Assembly: GCF_003569765.1 (NCBI RefSeq)
Contig: NZ_QXMG01000005.1
Location: 1 to 64,000, forward strand
Direction: 5' to 3'
Origin: Caldimonas tepidiphila
GTDB lineage: Bacteria; Pseudomonadota; Gammaproteobacteria; Burkholderiales; Burkholderiaceae_C
DNA length: 64,000 bases
In this document: piece after piece, positions 22,234-31,905 of the stretch
Layout: every line of letters begins with the position of its first letter
Numbering within the stretch: the first letter of the stretch is position 1
Translations under genes and position numbers: made by a program
The notes under the pieces: model-generated
What the model was told of the DNA's origin: nothing
What the model saw: only the letters and a program-made list of their open reading frames with translations
Database searches by the model: none

Positions 22234-23046
22234 ATGAACCTCACCCGACTGCCCGAACTCCTCGCCCGCCGCGAGCGCGATGCCGACACGGTGCGCTTTC
22301 GCACCACCGACGACTGGCTGCAGGGCCGCACCACCTTCGGCGGGCTGCTGACGGTGCTGGGGGTGCAGGCGATGCGTGACGTCAGCGGCCACGGCGCGCC
22401 ACAGGGCTGGCCGCTGCGCGCGCTGCAGGTCAACTTCATCGCCCCGGTGAGCACGGGTGAGGTGGAGGTCGCGGGGCGGGTGCTGCGCCAAGGGCGCAAC
22501 GTCTGCCAGGTGCAGGCGAGCCTGATGCAGGACGGCGAGACGCGGATGCTGCTGGTCGGCGTGTTCGGCGCGGCACGCGAGAGCTCGATTCCCCTGCGGC
22601 AGGCAGAGCCGCCCGCGGCGCCCGCCCCGCAGGAGTCGAGCCCGGTGCCCTTCGTGCCGGAGCTCGCGCCGCGCTTCTTCGCGCATTTCGCGCTGCGCTG
22701 GGCCGAGGGCCCGCTGCCCTACAGCGGCGGCGAGGGCTGGCAGGCGCGCGCGCACCTGCGGCTGCAGGGCGAGCCGGTCGATGCCGAGCTGATGACGGTG
22801 ATGATGGCCGACGCGGCGCCCTCGCCGGCGGCGGCGCGGCTGCGCGGCCCGGTGCCGGTGAGCTCGGTGTCGTGGGCGCTGGAGCTGGCGCCGCCCGACG
22901 CGCTCGCCTACCCCGGCGACTGGTGGCGCATCGACAAGGACGTGCGCGCCGCGGCGCAGGGCTACGTCAACGAGAGCACCACGGTGTGGACGCCCGACGG
23001 GCGGGCGGCCGCCTGGGGGCATCAGGTGATGGCCTTCTACGGCTGA
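22234..23046 (+). CDS. Acyl-CoA thioesterase, double-hotdog (TesB-like)
   Basis: This 270-residue protein consists of two hotdog halves (about 1-120 and 140-270). FGGLLTVLGVQAM near residue 35 is the usual long helix start (F-G-G-x) of the thioesterase family, and the C-terminal TTVWTPDGRAAAWGHQVMAFYG is the closing strand pair. It should hydrolyse acyl-CoA esters; chain length is unknown. It is preceded by a TetR-type palindrome and a short AT-rich promoter region and followed after 80 bp by the Hsp70-like gene. Confidence 0.85.
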   Translation: MNLTRLPELLARRERDADTVRFRTTDDWLQGRTTFGGLLTVLGVQAMRDVSGHGAPQGWPLRALQVNFIAPVSTGEVEVAGRVLRQGRNVCQVQASLMQDGETRMLLVGVFGAARESSIPLRQAEPPAAPAPQESSPVPFVPELAPRFFAHFALRWAEGPLPYSGGEGWQARAHLRLQGEPVDAELMTVMMADAAPSPAAARLRGPVPVSSVSWALELAPPDALAYPGDWWRIDKDVRAAAQGYVNESTTVWTPDGRAAAWGHQVMAFYG

Positions 23047-23126
23047 GGCCGCGGCGGGAGGCCTACAATCCGCGCCCTTTTTTCCTCTTCCTGCGGCGCC
23101 GCGCGACGGGCGGGCCGCCCTCCCCC

Positions 23127-24452
23127 ATGAGCTATTGCGCGATCGACTTCGGCACCTCCAACTCCGCGCTCGCGATCCCCGACGCGGCGGCCGGCGCCCC
23201 CGGCATGGCGCTGGTGCCGCTCGAAGGCGAGCACCGCACGATGCCGACCGCGGTGTTCTACTTCGCCGACCCGGAGACGCCGGTGCCGGCCGGCGCCGAG
23301 CCGCCGCGCGCCTTCGGCCGCGCCGCGATCCGCGCCTACGTCGAGGGCCACGAGGGCCGGCTGATGCGCTCGATGAAGAGCCTGCTCGGCTCCTCGCTGA
23401 TCGAGCAGGTCACCGACGTCGGCGGCGGCCGCGCGGTGAAGTACCTCGACGTCATCACCGGCTACCTGCGCCACCTGAAGGCCTGCGGCGAGGCCGCGGG
23501 CGGCCGGGCGCTGACGCAGGTGGTGCTCGGCCGCCCGGTGTTCTTCGTCGACGAGGACGCGCAGCGCGACCGCGCCGCGCAGGACGCGCTCGAGGCGGCG
23601 GCGCGCGCGGTCGGCTTCGAGCAGGTCGCGTTCCAGTACGAGCCGATCGCCGCGGCGCTGGACTACGAGCGGCTGGCGGCGGCCGAGGGCATCGCCGAGC
23701 AGCGCGTGCTGGTGGCCGACATCGGCGGCGGCACCTCGGACTTCTCGGTCGTGCGGGTGGGCGCGGCGCGCGCCGCGCGCGTCGAGCGCCGCGAGGACAT
23801 CCTCGCGAGCCACGGCGTGCACGTCGCGGGCACCGACTTCGACCGCCGCGTCGCGCTCGCGCGGCTGATGCCGCCGCTCGGCTACCGCTCGCTCGGGCCG
23901 GTGCGCAGCGGCCAGTCGCCGCGCGAGGTGCCGAGCGCGGTGTACTTCGACCTCGCGACCTGGCACCTGATCAACACCGTCTACCCGCCGCAGCGCATCG
24001 CGGAGCTGAAGTCGATGGCGTCCTTCTACGCCGACGCCGCGCTGCACGGCCGGCTGATGCGCGTCGTCACCGAGCGGCTCGGCCACGAGCTGCTCGGGCG
24101 CGCCGAGGAGGCGAAGATCGCGGTCGCCGCCGGCGGCTGCCACGAGGCCCCGCTGTCCTTCGTCGAGCGCGGGCTGCAGGTCGAGGTGAGCGAGGCGCAG
24201 GCGCTGGAGGCGATCGAGGCCGACCTCGGCCGCATCGTCGACGCCGCGCTGGAGACGGTGCGCCTCGCCGGCCTCGCGCCGCAGCAGGTCGATGCGCTCT
24301 ACTTCACCGGCGGCTCGACCGGCCTGCGCCTGCTCACCGAGCGGCTCGCCGGGGCCTTGCCGGAAGCCCGGCCGGTGCGCGGCGACCGCCTGGCGAGCGT
24401 CGCGACCGGCCTCGGCCTGCATGCGGCGCGGCACTTCGGCGAGCCGCGCTGA
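23127..24452 (+). CDS. Hsp70-family chaperone-like ATPase (YegD-like)
   Basis: This 441-residue protein has the phosphate 1 loop IDFGTSNSALA (about 6-16), phosphate 2 motif VADIGGGTSDFS (about 197-208) and the adenosine motif YFTGGSTGL (about 395). It therefore has the full actin-like ATPase domain of Hsp70. The substrate-binding and lid domains of DnaK are missing, as in E. coli YegD, whose length (about 450) it matches. Function is not established. The ATG follows a pyrimidine-rich stretch without a good ribosome binding site. Confidence 0.87.
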   Translation: MSYCAIDFGTSNSALAIPDAAAGAPGMALVPLEGEHRTMPTAVFYFADPETPVPAGAEPPRAFGRAAIRAYVEGHEGRLMRSMKSLLGSSLIEQVTDVGGGRAVKYLDVITGYLRHLKACGEAAGGRALTQVVLGRPVFFVDEDAQRDRAAQDALEAAARAVGFEQVAFQYEPIAAALDYERLAAAEGIAEQRVLVADIGGGTSDFSVVRVGAARAARVERREDILASHGVHVAGTDFDRRVALARLMPPLGYRSLGPVRSGQSPREVPSAVYFDLATWHLINTVYPPQRIAELKSMASFYADAALHGRLMRVVTERLGHELLGRAEEAKIAVAAGGCHEAPLSFVERGLQVEVSEAQALEAIEADLGRIVDAALETVRLAGLAPQQVDALYFTGGSTGLRLLTERLAGALPEARPVRGDRLASVATGLGLHAARHFGEPR

Positions 24453-24579
24453 AGGGCGCGGGCGGCGGCCCCTCCCGGCGGGGCAGCGCCCTTCCGGCAG
24501 CCGCTCCCAAGCCGCGGTCGCGACAGGGCCATGCGGGCGGCCGACCTCGTCCGGCCGCGCCCGACGCAGAATGGCCCGC

Positions 24580-24867
24580 ATGGACAACACCTCCCCCCTC
24601 CAGGTCGAGCACGATGCCGCGGGGCGGCGCTTCCACGCCAGCGTGGACGGGCTGTCGTGCGTCGCGGCCTACGAACTCGGCGACGGCGTGATGCAGATGA
24701 CGCACACCGTCGTCCCGCCGGAACTCCAGGGTCGCGGCATCGCGGCCCGGCTCGTCGAAACCGCGTTCGCACACGCCCGGCGCGAAGGCCTGAAGGTGCA
24801 GCCGGTCTGCGCCTACGTGCAGGCCTACATGCGCCGCCACCCGGAAACCGACGCGCTGCGCGCGTGA
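24580..24867 (+). CDS. Small GNAT-fold N-acetyltransferase (YjdJ-type)
   Basis: This 95-residue protein is a minimal GNAT domain. Acetyl-CoA would bind at the V-P-P-E-L-Q-G-R-G-I-A segment (the Q/R-x-x-G-x-G/A motif), and the end PVCAYVQAYMRRHPE matches the single-domain YjdJ/GTLF3B group. Substrates of this group are unknown. Two in-frame ATGs (24571 and 24580) are equally possible. It overlaps by a few bases with a possible GTG start of the DUF924 gene, so the two are probably translated together. Confidence 0.83.
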   Translation: MDNTSPLQVEHDAAGRRFHASVDGLSCVAAYELGDGVMQMTHTVVPPELQGRGIAARLVETAFAHARREGLKVQPVCAYVQAYMRRHPETDALRA

Positions 24868-24884
24868 GCGGCGGGCGCTCGACG

Positions 24885-25493
24885 ATGTGTCCGGGGGAAG
24901 CGCCGCCGCCGGCCGACGCGCAGGCCGTGCTGGACTTCTGGTTCGGCGCGCCGCAGGACGCCCTCTTCGGCCAGCCGCGCCGAGAGTGGTTCCTCAAGGA
25001 CCCGGCCTTCGACGCGCGGGTGCGCGAGCGCTTCGGCCCGCTGATCGACGCGGCGATCGCCGGGGAGCTGCGGCCGTGGGCGGCCACGCCGCAAGGGGCG
25101 CTGGCGCTGCTGCTGCTGCTCGACCAGTTCACGCGCAACGTGCATCGCGGCACGCCGCGCGCCTTCGCCGGCGACGCGCAGGCACTGGAGGTCGCGCGCG
25201 CGGTGGTCGAGCGCGGCTGGGACCGGCAGCTGCGGCCGGTGCAGCGCTGGTTCGTCTACCTGCCCTTCGAGCATGCCGAGGATCCCGAGGCGCAGCGCAG
25301 CGCTGTCGCGCTCTTCGAGGCGCTGGCGCGCGAGGCGCCGGGCGACGGCGTCGAGGAGGCACTCGACTACGCGCGGCGACACCTGGCGGTGATCGAGCGC
25401 TTCGGCCGCTTCCCGCACCGCAACGAGATCCTGGGACGCGCCACCACCGCCGAGGAGGCCCGCTTCCTGGAGCAGCCCGGCTCGAGCTTCTAG
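24885..25493 (+). CDS. DUF924 family protein
   Basis: This 202-residue all-helical protein has the family signature VLDFWFG near residue 14 and the core LLLLDQFTRNVHRGTPRAFAGD (in two pieces, about 68-90). HRNEILGRATTAEEARFLE at the end is also typical. DUF924 proteins are TPR-like in fold and have no assigned function. The ATG at 24885 is used here; a GTG at 24864 that overlaps the GNAT stop is possible. Its stop overlaps the stop of the converging channel gene by sharing CTAG. Confidence 0.85.
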   Translation: MCPGEAPPPADAQAVLDFWFGAPQDALFGQPRREWFLKDPAFDARVRERFGPLIDAAIAGELRPWAATPQGALALLLLLDQFTRNVHRGTPRAFAGDAQALEVARAVVERGWDRQLRPVQRWFVYLPFEHAEDPEAQRSAVALFEALAREAPGDGVEEALDYARRHLAVIERFGRFPHRNEILGRATTAEEARFLEQPGSSF

Positions 25494-26434
25494 CCGCCGG
25501 GCCGCCCCTGGGCGGCCGCTTCGCCCGCCCGCTCCGCGCGGGGCGTGTCGCGCTGGTAGGTCGGCAGCGGCGCTCCGCACTGCCGGCAGTAGTTCGCCTC
25601 CGGCGCATGGCCCTCGGTCAGGCACTCGTGGCAGGTGCGTGTCGTCACCGTCGGGGCGAGCCCCCGGTGCTGCAGCGTCATCTCGGCGGTCACGATGCCG
25701 GTCGGCACCGCGAGGATGCCCCAGCCGAGCAGCATCATCATCGAGGAGATCGCGCGGCCGAGATCGGTCTTCGGCGTGATGTCGCCGAAGCCCACCGTGG
25801 TCATCGTCGTGATCGCCCAGTACATCGAGGTCGGGATGCTGGTGAAGCCGTGAGCCGGCCCCTCGATCACGTACATCAGCGTGCCCATCACTAGCACCAC
25901 CATCACGACGAAGGACAGGAACACCGCGATCTTGCGGCGGCTCGCCGCCAGCGCGCGGCCGAGCGCCTGGTACTCGCTGACGTATTGCGCGAGGCGCAGG
26001 ATGCGGAAGACACGCAGCAGCCGCAGGATGCGCACGTCGATCAGCGCGTGCGCCTCCGGCACCAGCACGGCCAGGTAGGTCGGCAGCAGCGCGAGCAGGT
26101 CGATCACGCCGAAGAAGCTGCACGCGTAGCGCAGCGGGCGGCGCACGCACAGCAGCCGCGCGACGTACTCGAGCGTGAACAGGATCGTGAAGGCCCATTC
26201 GGCCCTCTTCAGCAGGGCCCCGTGGCGGTCCGCGATGTCCTGCACGCTGTCGGCGATCACCACCCCCACGCTCAGCAGGATCGCAGCGATCACGGCGAGG
26301 TCGAACAGGCGGCCGGCGCGCGTGTCGGCCTCGAAGATGATCGTGTAGAGCCGCAGGCGCCAGCCGGCCAGCGGTCGGCCGAGGTCCCGGCTTCCGCGGG
26401 AAGCGGGGCTCGACGGGAAGAAAGGGGTGTTCAT
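25490..26434 (-). CDS. Voltage-gated potassium channel with C-terminal zinc-ribbon
   Basis: This 314-residue 6-TM channel has an S4 voltage sensor with regularly spaced arginines (RILRLLRVFRILRL, about 131-144), the pore helix and the selectivity filter TTVGFGD (about 207-213). After S6 there is a short linker and a treble of cysteine pairs, CHEC and CRQC (about 263-286), forming a putative zinc-ribbon that is not part of classical KvAP/Kch channels. It should sit in the inner membrane and conduct K+. The stop overlaps the DUF924 stop. An AT-rich region upstream (26435-26613) separates it from ydcF. Confidence 0.88.
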   Translation of the reverse strand: MNTPFFPSSPASRGSRDLGRPLAGWRLRLYTIIFEADTRAGRLFDLAVIAAILLSVGVVIADSVQDIADRHGALLKRAEWAFTILFTLEYVARLLCVRRPLRYACSFFGVIDLLALLPTYLAVLVPEAHALIDVRILRLLRVFRILRLAQYVSEYQALGRALAASRRKIAVFLSFVVMVVLVMGTLMYVIEGPAHGFTSIPTSMYWAITTMTTVGFGDITPKTDLGRAISSMMMLLGWGILAVPTGIVTAEMTLQHRGLAPTVTTRTCHECLTEGHAPEANYCRQCGAPLPTYQRDTPRAERAGEAAAQGRPGG

Positions 26435-26613
26435 GGCGCGGATTCTCGCCGGGCCTTCTCTCGCCCTTTTCCTTGCCGCATCCGAAATATTTGGTTACTA
26501 GCAACAGTCGAAGGGTATTTCTGCGGACCGCTTGACGAAATCTCGTCTTTCTGGAGTGACGGTGCGGCAGAATCGGACGGCGGTATTTTCCGTGTCTTCC
26601 CGCCTCTCCGCCC

Positions 26614-27438
26614 ATGGATTCGCTCGCATCGCTCAAGCCGGTGATCGCCGCCCTGCTGTTGCCGCCCGTGCCTCTGATCCTGCTGATGCTCGCGGGCACG
26701 CGACTGGTCTCGATCGGTGCCGGCAAGGGCGGCATGGTGTCGCACAAGCAGGCCGGGTACGCGCTCGCGCTGCTCGCCTGCCTCGCGCTGTGGCTGCTCT
26801 CCACGCAGGGCTTCTCGCGCACGCTGATGGTCCACATGCTCAAGCCGCCGATGCCGATGAACCAGGCGGACTTCCAGCGGCTGGAGGCCGAGGCGCGGCG
26901 CCAGCCCAAGTCGGTGGCCATCCTGGTGCTCGGCGGCGGGCGCGACCCGCTGGCGCCGGAGTACGGCACCGCCGACCTGCAGGCGACCTCGCTGGAGCGC
27001 CTGCGTTACGGCGCCTGGCTCGCACGCCGCACCGGCGCCTCGCTCGCCTTCAGCGGCGGGGTGGGCTGGGGCCAGCGCGACGAGGGGCTGAGCGAGGCAC
27101 GCATCGCCGAGCGCGTCGCACAGCAGGACTTCGGGCGCCCGCTGCGCTGGGTGGAGGGAAATTCGCGCGACACGCAGGAGAACGCCACGAACAGCGTGCG
27201 CATGCTGCGCGAGGCCGGGGTGAGGCACATCGTGCTCGTCACGCATGCCTGGCACATGCCGCATGCGCTGCGCGCCTTCCGCGATGCGGCCGGCGGAGCG
27301 CTCCTTGTCGAGCCGGCGGCGATGGGCTACTTCGTGATGCGGGACAACTGGCTGCTCGACTGGCTGCCGAGCACCGAGGGGCTGCAGCAGAACCGCTGGG
27401 CGCTGCGCGAACTGCTGGCCCTGCTGGTGCAGCGCTGA
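26614..27438 (+). CDS. YdcF/SanA-like DUF218 membrane protein
   Basis: This 274-residue protein has two N-terminal membrane helices (about 8-30 and 45-65) and a DUF218 domain. The domain has VAILVLGGGRDP (about 101), the central SRDTQENA motif (about 190-197) and HIVLVTHAWHMPHALRAF (about 209). This matches the ElyC/SanA/YdcF group, which is linked to envelope polymer biogenesis and vancomycin resistance in enterobacteria. The membrane-anchored form resembles ElyC. It is the only gene on the plus strand between two minus-strand genes. Confidence 0.85.
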   Translation: MDSLASLKPVIAALLLPPVPLILLMLAGTRLVSIGAGKGGMVSHKQAGYALALLACLALWLLSTQGFSRTLMVHMLKPPMPMNQADFQRLEAEARRQPKSVAILVLGGGRDPLAPEYGTADLQATSLERLRYGAWLARRTGASLAFSGGVGWGQRDEGLSEARIAERVAQQDFGRPLRWVEGNSRDTQENATNSVRMLREAGVRHIVLVTHAWHMPHALRAFRDAAGGALLVEPAAMGYFVMRDNWLLDWLPSTEGLQQNRWALRELLALLVQR

Positions 27439-27678
27439 AAAAACGCGAACCCCCCGCCCTTGCAGCCGGGGGGTGGGTGGCTGACGCCACCGATGGAGCG
27501 GGGGAGAGTCTCGTCCGCCGCCCCTCGCGCAGAGACTGCGCCTTGGAGAAACCTGCAGAGTGCAGGTGACTCAAAGATAGGCGCTCGCAGGAGCCCTGGC
27601 AACGCCCATTTCTCTATGGGTGAAAAGGCCTCAATTGCTGGCGCCGATGCCGCGGCGGCGCCAGCACGGCCCGCCGTC

Positions 27679-29247
27679 TCAGGACTGCCCCATCACGTCC
27701 CGGAACAGCGCCTCGACGCGCTGCTCCACCGCAGCATCCATCCTGATGACGCGGCCCCACTCGCGGTCGGTCTCGCCCGGCCACTTGTTGGTCGCGTCCA
27801 GCCCCATCTTGCCGCCAAGGCCCGACACCGGCGACGCGAAGTCCAGGTAGTCGATCGGCGTGTTCTCGACGAGCGTCGTGTCGCGCCCCGGGTCCACGCG
27901 CGTCGTGATGGCCCAGATCACGTCCTGCCAGTCCCGGATGTTCACGTCGTCGTCGGTGACGACGATGAACTTCGTGTACATGAACTGGCGCAGGAAGCTC
28001 CACAGGCCGAACATTAGCCGCTTCGCGTGGCCCGGATAGCTCTTCTTCATGCTGATGATCGCCATCCGGTAGCTGCAGCCCTCCGGCGGCAGATAGAAGT
28101 CGACGATCTCGGGAAACTGCTTCTGCAGGATCGGCACGAACACCTCGTTGAGCGCGACGCCGAGCACCGCCGGCTCGTCGGGCGGCTTGCCGGTGTAGGT
28201 GGAGTGGTAGATCGCGTCGCGCCGCATCGTGATGCGCCGCACCTCGAACACCGGGAACCAGTCCTGCTCGTTGTAGTAGCCGGTGTGGTCGCCGAAGGGC
28301 CCCTCGAGCGCATGCAGGTAGCCGCCGCGCTCCTTCAGCGGCACGCCGTGCTCGGACACGCCCTCGAAGCCCGCCGGCGCGACCGGGATGTGGCCCTCGA
28401 GCACGAACTCGGCGCTCGCCGGCACCTGCAGCATCTGGCCGGCCTCGCCGACGCCGCTGTTGACCACCTGCGTGCGGCTGCCGCGCAGCAGCCCGGCAAA
28501 CTGGTACTCGCTCAGGCTGTCGGGCACCGGCGTCACCGCGCCGAGGATCGTGGCCGGGTCGGCGCCGAGCGCCACCGCGATCGGGAAGGGCTCGCCGGGA
28601 TTGGCGAGCGCGAACTCGCGGAAGTCGAGCGCGCCGCCACGGTGCGCCAGCCAGCGCATGATCAGCTGGCGCGGTCCGATCAGCTGCTGCCGGTAGATGC
28701 CGAGGTTCTGGCGCCGGCGCGGGTTGGGTACCCGCTGCGGGCCGCGCGTGACCACCAGCCCCCAGGTCAGCAGCGGCGCGACGTCGCCGGGCCAGCAGTG
28801 CTGGATCGGCAGCCGCGTCAGGTCCACCTCGCTGCCCTCCCAGACCTCCTGCTGGCAGGGCGCCGAGCGCGTCTCGGCCGGCTTCATGTCCCACAGCGCC
28901 CGGGCCATCTGCAGCAGCCGGCCCGCGTCCTTGAGCCCGCGCGGCGGCTCCGGCTCCTTCAGGCTCGCGAGCACCCGGCCGATGTCGCGCAACTCGCCGA
29001 CATCCGCCGCGCCCATGCCCAGGGCCACCCTTCGCGGGGTGCCGAACAGGTTGGCCAGCACGGGAAAGTCGTAAGTCTTGTGACCGTTCGTCGGCCGCTC
29101 GAAGCGCAGCGCGGGTCCGCCGCTGCGCAGCACGCGGTCCGCGAGCGCAGTCATCTCCAGGTGCGTGGAGACTGGTGCCGTCACGGAATGCAGCTCGCCC
29201 AGACGCGAGAGACCGTGCATGAAGTCACGCAAATCACTGTACTTCAT
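27679..29247 (-). CDS. ubiD: UbiD-family prenylated-FMN-dependent decarboxylase
   Basis: This 522-residue protein is full length for the UbiD family. It carries NLGIYRQQ (about 181-188) and the signature [11 protein letters not shown] (about 315-325) of the prFMN pocket. The size and similarity to 3-octaprenyl-4-hydroxybenzoate carboxy-lyase argue for the ubiquinone biosynthesis enzyme rather than an aromatic-acid decarboxylase such as Fdc. The required UbiX prenyltransferase is not in the window. The ATG at 29247 lies in AT-rich sequence with a weak ribosome binding site; the upstream frame lacks domain sequence. Confidence 0.9.
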   Translation of the reverse strand: MKYSDLRDFMHGLSRLGELHSVTAPVSTHLEMTALADRVLRSGGPALRFERPTNGHKTYDFPVLANLFGTPRRVALGMGAADVGELRDIGRVLASLKEPEPPRGLKDAGRLLQMARALWDMKPAETRSAPCQQEVWEGSEVDLTRLPIQHCWPGDVAPLLTWGLVVTRGPQRVPNPRRRQNLGIYRQQLIGPRQLIMRWLAHRGGALDFREFALANPGEPFPIAVALGADPATILGAVTPVPDSLSEYQFAGLLRGSRTQVVNSGVGEAGQMLQVPASAEFVLEGHIPVAPAGFEGVSEHGVPLKERGGYLHALEGPFGDHTGYYNEQDWFPVFEVRRITMRRDAIYHSTYTGKPPDEPAVLGVALNEVFVPILQKQFPEIVDFYLPPEGCSYRMAIISMKKSYPGHAKRLMFGLWSFLRQFMYTKFIVVTDDDVNIRDWQDVIWAITTRVDPGRDTTLVENTPIDYLDFASPVSGLGGKMGLDATNKWPGETDREWGRVIRMDAAVEQRVEALFRDVMGQS

Positions 29248-29318
29248 AACTTTTAATAATTGAACACGAAATCTATCAGCTTGACCAGTTATTTGACAGC
29301 TGCCTAGAATCCGCTCGT

Positions 29319-29333
29319 CCCTTGTTACAAGGG
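29319..29333. promoter_or_regulatory. 15-bp perfect inverted repeat between ubiD and the lytic transglycosylase gene
   Basis: CCCTTGT-T-ACAAGGG is a perfect 7-bp inverted repeat around one base. It lies in the 247-bp AT-rich divergent region, 72 bp before ubiD and 162 bp before the transglycosylase. The symmetry suggests a dimeric regulator site; no regulator is known. Confidence 0.4.
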
Positions 29334-29494
29334 ATGGCGCACCGCAGCTGCCGGTGCGACGCTGCCGATGCAAATCGCCGTTCCCGACCCCTGCGATCAC
29401 GCGGGCCGGTCCGGGTCCCGGCAAATTATCGCCTTCGGGTCCGCCGCCGCCTTTGCGCGCGCCGGCCGACGCTCGAGGGAGGGAAAGGAGTGAC

Positions 29495-30385
29495 ATGACA
29501 GCGTTCCGAAGTCTCGTACGCGGAGCCCATGAAGCCCGCGTCTCGGCCCAGTCTGCCATCGAGGTGTTCGTCACCGACGTCGTCCAGGGCCTCGTGGAGA
29601 TCAGCCACAACACGCTCGCGCTGCTCGGCCTCGCGGTGGTCGCCGTGACGCTGTTCGCGGCCGGTCGCCCGGACCTGCGCGAGAGCTTCGAGGCGAAGGC
29701 GCTCGGCTGGCTGCAGGCGCGTCAGGAAGCGCGCGCGGAAGGCACCGATGCGGCGCTGGTGACCCCGGTGCTTGCCGAGCCGGACGCGATCGCGCGCGCC
29801 ACGGCCGCCGACCCGCGTGAACTGTCCAAGCAGCAGTCCGCCGTCGCGCTGTGGCTGTCGCGCCGCTACCGCGTCGCGCCGGAGCCGCTCGCCCGCCTCG
29901 TCAAGGAGGCCTGGGAGGTCGGCAGCCGCACGCAACTCGACCCGACGCTGATCCTCGCCATCATGGCGGTGGAATCGAGCTTCAACCCCTTCGCGCAGAG
30001 CTCGGTCGGCGCGCAGGGCCTGATGCAGGTGATGACGCGCGTGCACGACGACAAGTACGAGGCCTTCGGCGGCACGCATGCCGCCTTCGACCCGGTGACC
30101 AACCTGCGCGTCGGCGTGCAGGTGCTGCGCGAGTGCATCAAGCGCGCCGGCAGCATCGAGGGCGGGCTGCGCTACTACGTCGGCGCGGCCAACCTCGAGC
30201 AGGACGGCGGCTACACGAGCAAGGTGCTGGCCGAGCAGGGGCACCTCCAGCGTGTCGCCCAGGGCCGCAGCGTGCCCGTGACCGCGCCGCTGCCGCGCTT
30301 CGTCGCGCCGCAGCGCAGCGTGCCGGCGAACGAGGAAACCGTGGCCGCCGTCGACCCCGCGGTCGAGCCCACCGTCGTGCGCTGA
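29495..30385 (+). CDS. Membrane-anchored lytic transglycosylase (SLT domain)
   Basis: This 296-residue protein has an N-terminal cytoplasmic stretch, one transmembrane helix (about 39-57), a helical linker and a C-terminal SLT/lysozyme-like domain (about 140-245). Catalytic Glu160 lies in [22 protein letters not shown]. It should cleave the MurNAc-GlcNAc bond of peptidoglycan to form 1,6-anhydro ends. AAGGAG 4-5 bases before the ATG fixes the start. The tail is polar, Pro/Val-rich. Confidence 0.88.
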   Translation: MTAFRSLVRGAHEARVSAQSAIEVFVTDVVQGLVEISHNTLALLGLAVVAVTLFAAGRPDLRESFEAKALGWLQARQEARAEGTDAALVTPVLAEPDAIARATAADPRELSKQQSAVALWLSRRYRVAPEPLARLVKEAWEVGSRTQLDPTLILAIMAVESSFNPFAQSSVGAQGLMQVMTRVHDDKYEAFGGTHAAFDPVTNLRVGVQVLRECIKRAGSIEGGLRYYVGAANLEQDGGYTSKVLAEQGHLQRVAQGRSVPVTAPLPRFVAPQRSVPANEETVAAVDPAVEPTVVR

Positions 30386-30441
30386 GGGCCGGTGCCGGCG
30401 CCTCGCCGGGGCCCTCGGCCGGGCCGGCCACCGGCGTCCAT

Positions 30442-30447
30442 TACACT
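30442..30447 (+). promoter_or_regulatory. Putative -10 hexamer for the glyA transcript
   Basis: TACACT lies about 8 bases before the first base-paired element of the riboswitch, the distance expected if transcription starts at the aptamer. No clear -35 is present. Confidence 0.35.
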
Positions 30448-30454
30448 CCTGCCG

Positions 30455-30585
30455 CGGCACAACTGGCGATAGGGCCCCTGCCTTGAGCAGGCGCGCCCGA
30501 GGTGGTGAACCACCGGGAAGTGCCGCCGGCCCCCTTCTGTCGTTCCGGGGCGCCGTTCCGCCGTTCGCCTGGGCAGCCCCTGCAT
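30455..30585 (+). promoter_or_regulatory. ZTP (pfl) riboswitch upstream of glyA
   Basis: The leader has the conserved parts of the pfl/ZTP aptamer in order. The outer stem is GGCAC (30456-30460) pairing with GTGCC (30520-30524). The ACUGGCGA segment is at 30462-30469. A GGTGG/CCACC hairpin is followed by GGGAAG (30501-30520). After a linker comes the second domain, with the CGCCUGGGCA signature near 30566-30575, enclosed by GGGGC/GCCCC. There is an extra hairpin (CTGCC...GCAGG) in the first domain. ZTP riboswitches sense 10-formyl-THF shortage through ZMP/ZTP and are known upstream of glyA; here it should raise glyA expression. Confidence 0.85.
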
Positions 30586-30647
30586 CGGAGCGCGACCGCT
30601 GGCTTCGCCGTGCGCCGGGGACTTCCAACCGAACGAAGAGGACTGCC

Positions 30648-31898
30648 ATGTTCGACCGCAACGAATCCACCCTTGCCAACGTAGACCCCGAGCTGTGGGC
30701 CGTCATCCAGAAGGAGAACCGGCGCCAGGAGGAGCACATCGAGCTGATCGCCTCGGAGAACTACGCGTCGCCGGCCGTGATGGCCGCCCAGGGCTCGCAG
30801 CTCACCAACAAGTACGCCGAGGGCTATCCCGGCAAGCGCTACTACGGCGGCTGCGAGTACGTCGACGTCGCCGAGCAGCTCGCGATCGACCGCCTCAAGG
30901 CGCTGTTCGGCGCCGAGTTCGCCAACGTGCAGCCCAACTCCGGCTCGCAGGCCAACCAGGGCGTGTTCTTCGCGCTGCTGCAGCCCGGCGACACGATCAT
31001 GGGCATGAGCCTCGCCGAGGGCGGCCACCTCACGCACGGCATGCCGCTGAACATGAGCGGCAAGTGGTTCAAGGTGGTCAGCTACGGCCTGAACGCCCAG
31101 GAAGAGATCGACTACGAGCAGATGGAGCGGCTCGCGCACGAGCACAAGCCCAAGCTGATCATCGCCGGCGCCTCGGCCTACAGCCTGCGCATCGACTTCG
31201 AGCGCTTCGCGAAGGTCGCGAAGGACATCGGCGCCTACTTCATGGTCGACATGGCGCACTACGCCGGCCTGATCGCCGGCGGCGTCTACCCGAACCCGGT
31301 CCCGTTCGCCGACGTGGTGACCTCCACGACGCACAAGAGCCTGCGCGGCCCGCGCGGCGGCATCATCCTGATGAAGGACGAGGCCATCGCCAAGAAGATC
31401 AACAGCTCGATCTTCCCCGGCATCCAGGGCGGCCCGCTGATGCACGTCATCGCCGCGAAGGCAGTGGCCTTCAAGGAGGCGCTGTCCCCCGAGTTCAAGG
31501 CCTACCAGCAGCAGGTGGTGAAGAACGCCGCAGTACTGGCCGACACGCTGGTCCAGCGCGGCCTGCGCATCGTCAGCGGCCGCACCGAGAGCCACGTGAT
31601 GCTCGTCGACCTGCGCCCGAAGGGCCTGACCGGCAAGGAGGCCGAGGCCATCCTCGGGCAGGCGCACATCACCTGCAACAAGAACGGCATCCCGAACGAC
31701 CCGGAGAAGCCCTTCGTGACGAGCGGCATCCGCCTCGGCTCGCCGGCGATGACGACGCGCGGCTTCAAGGAGGCGGAAGCGGCGCTGACCGCCAACCTGA
31801 TCGCCGACGTGCTCGACAATCCGCGCGACGAAGCCACCATCGCTGCCGTGCGCGCCAAGGTCAACGAGCTGACCGCGCGCTTCCCGGTCTACCGCTGA
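30648..31898 (+). CDS. glyA: Serine hydroxymethyltransferase
   Basis: This 416-residue PLP enzyme interconverts serine and glycine with tetrahydrofolate, feeding one-carbon units to purine, thymidylate and methionine synthesis. The PLP-binding lysine is in [14 protein letters not shown] (about 222-235), and the N-terminal [11 protein letters not shown] and YYGGCEYVD motifs are present. Length is standard. AGAGG 6-7 bases before the ATG supports the start. It is controlled by the ZTP riboswitch directly upstream. A hairpin separates it from nrdR. Confidence 0.97.
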   Translation: MFDRNESTLANVDPELWAVIQKENRRQEEHIELIASENYASPAVMAAQGSQLTNKYAEGYPGKRYYGGCEYVDVAEQLAIDRLKALFGAEFANVQPNSGSQANQGVFFALLQPGDTIMGMSLAEGGHLTHGMPLNMSGKWFKVVSYGLNAQEEIDYEQMERLAHEHKPKLIIAGASAYSLRIDFERFAKVAKDIGAYFMVDMAHYAGLIAGGVYPNPVPFADVVTSTTHKSLRGPRGGIILMKDEAIAKKINSSIFPGIQGGPLMHVIAAKAVAFKEALSPEFKAYQQQVVKNAAVLADTLVQRGLRIVSGRTESHVMLVDLRPKGLTGKEAEAILGQAHITCNKNGIPNDPEKPFVTSGIRLGSPAMTTRGFKEAEAALTANLIADVLDNPRDEATIAAVRAKVNELTARFPVYR

Positions 31899-31905
31899 CC
31901 CTGCG

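Noticed and set aside
27450-27476. GC-rich hairpin after ydcF (CCCCCC / GGGGGG)
   Set aside because: There is no T-run on the plus strand; the A-rich run lies on the wrong side for ydcF and no minus-strand gene ends here. Not reported as a terminator.
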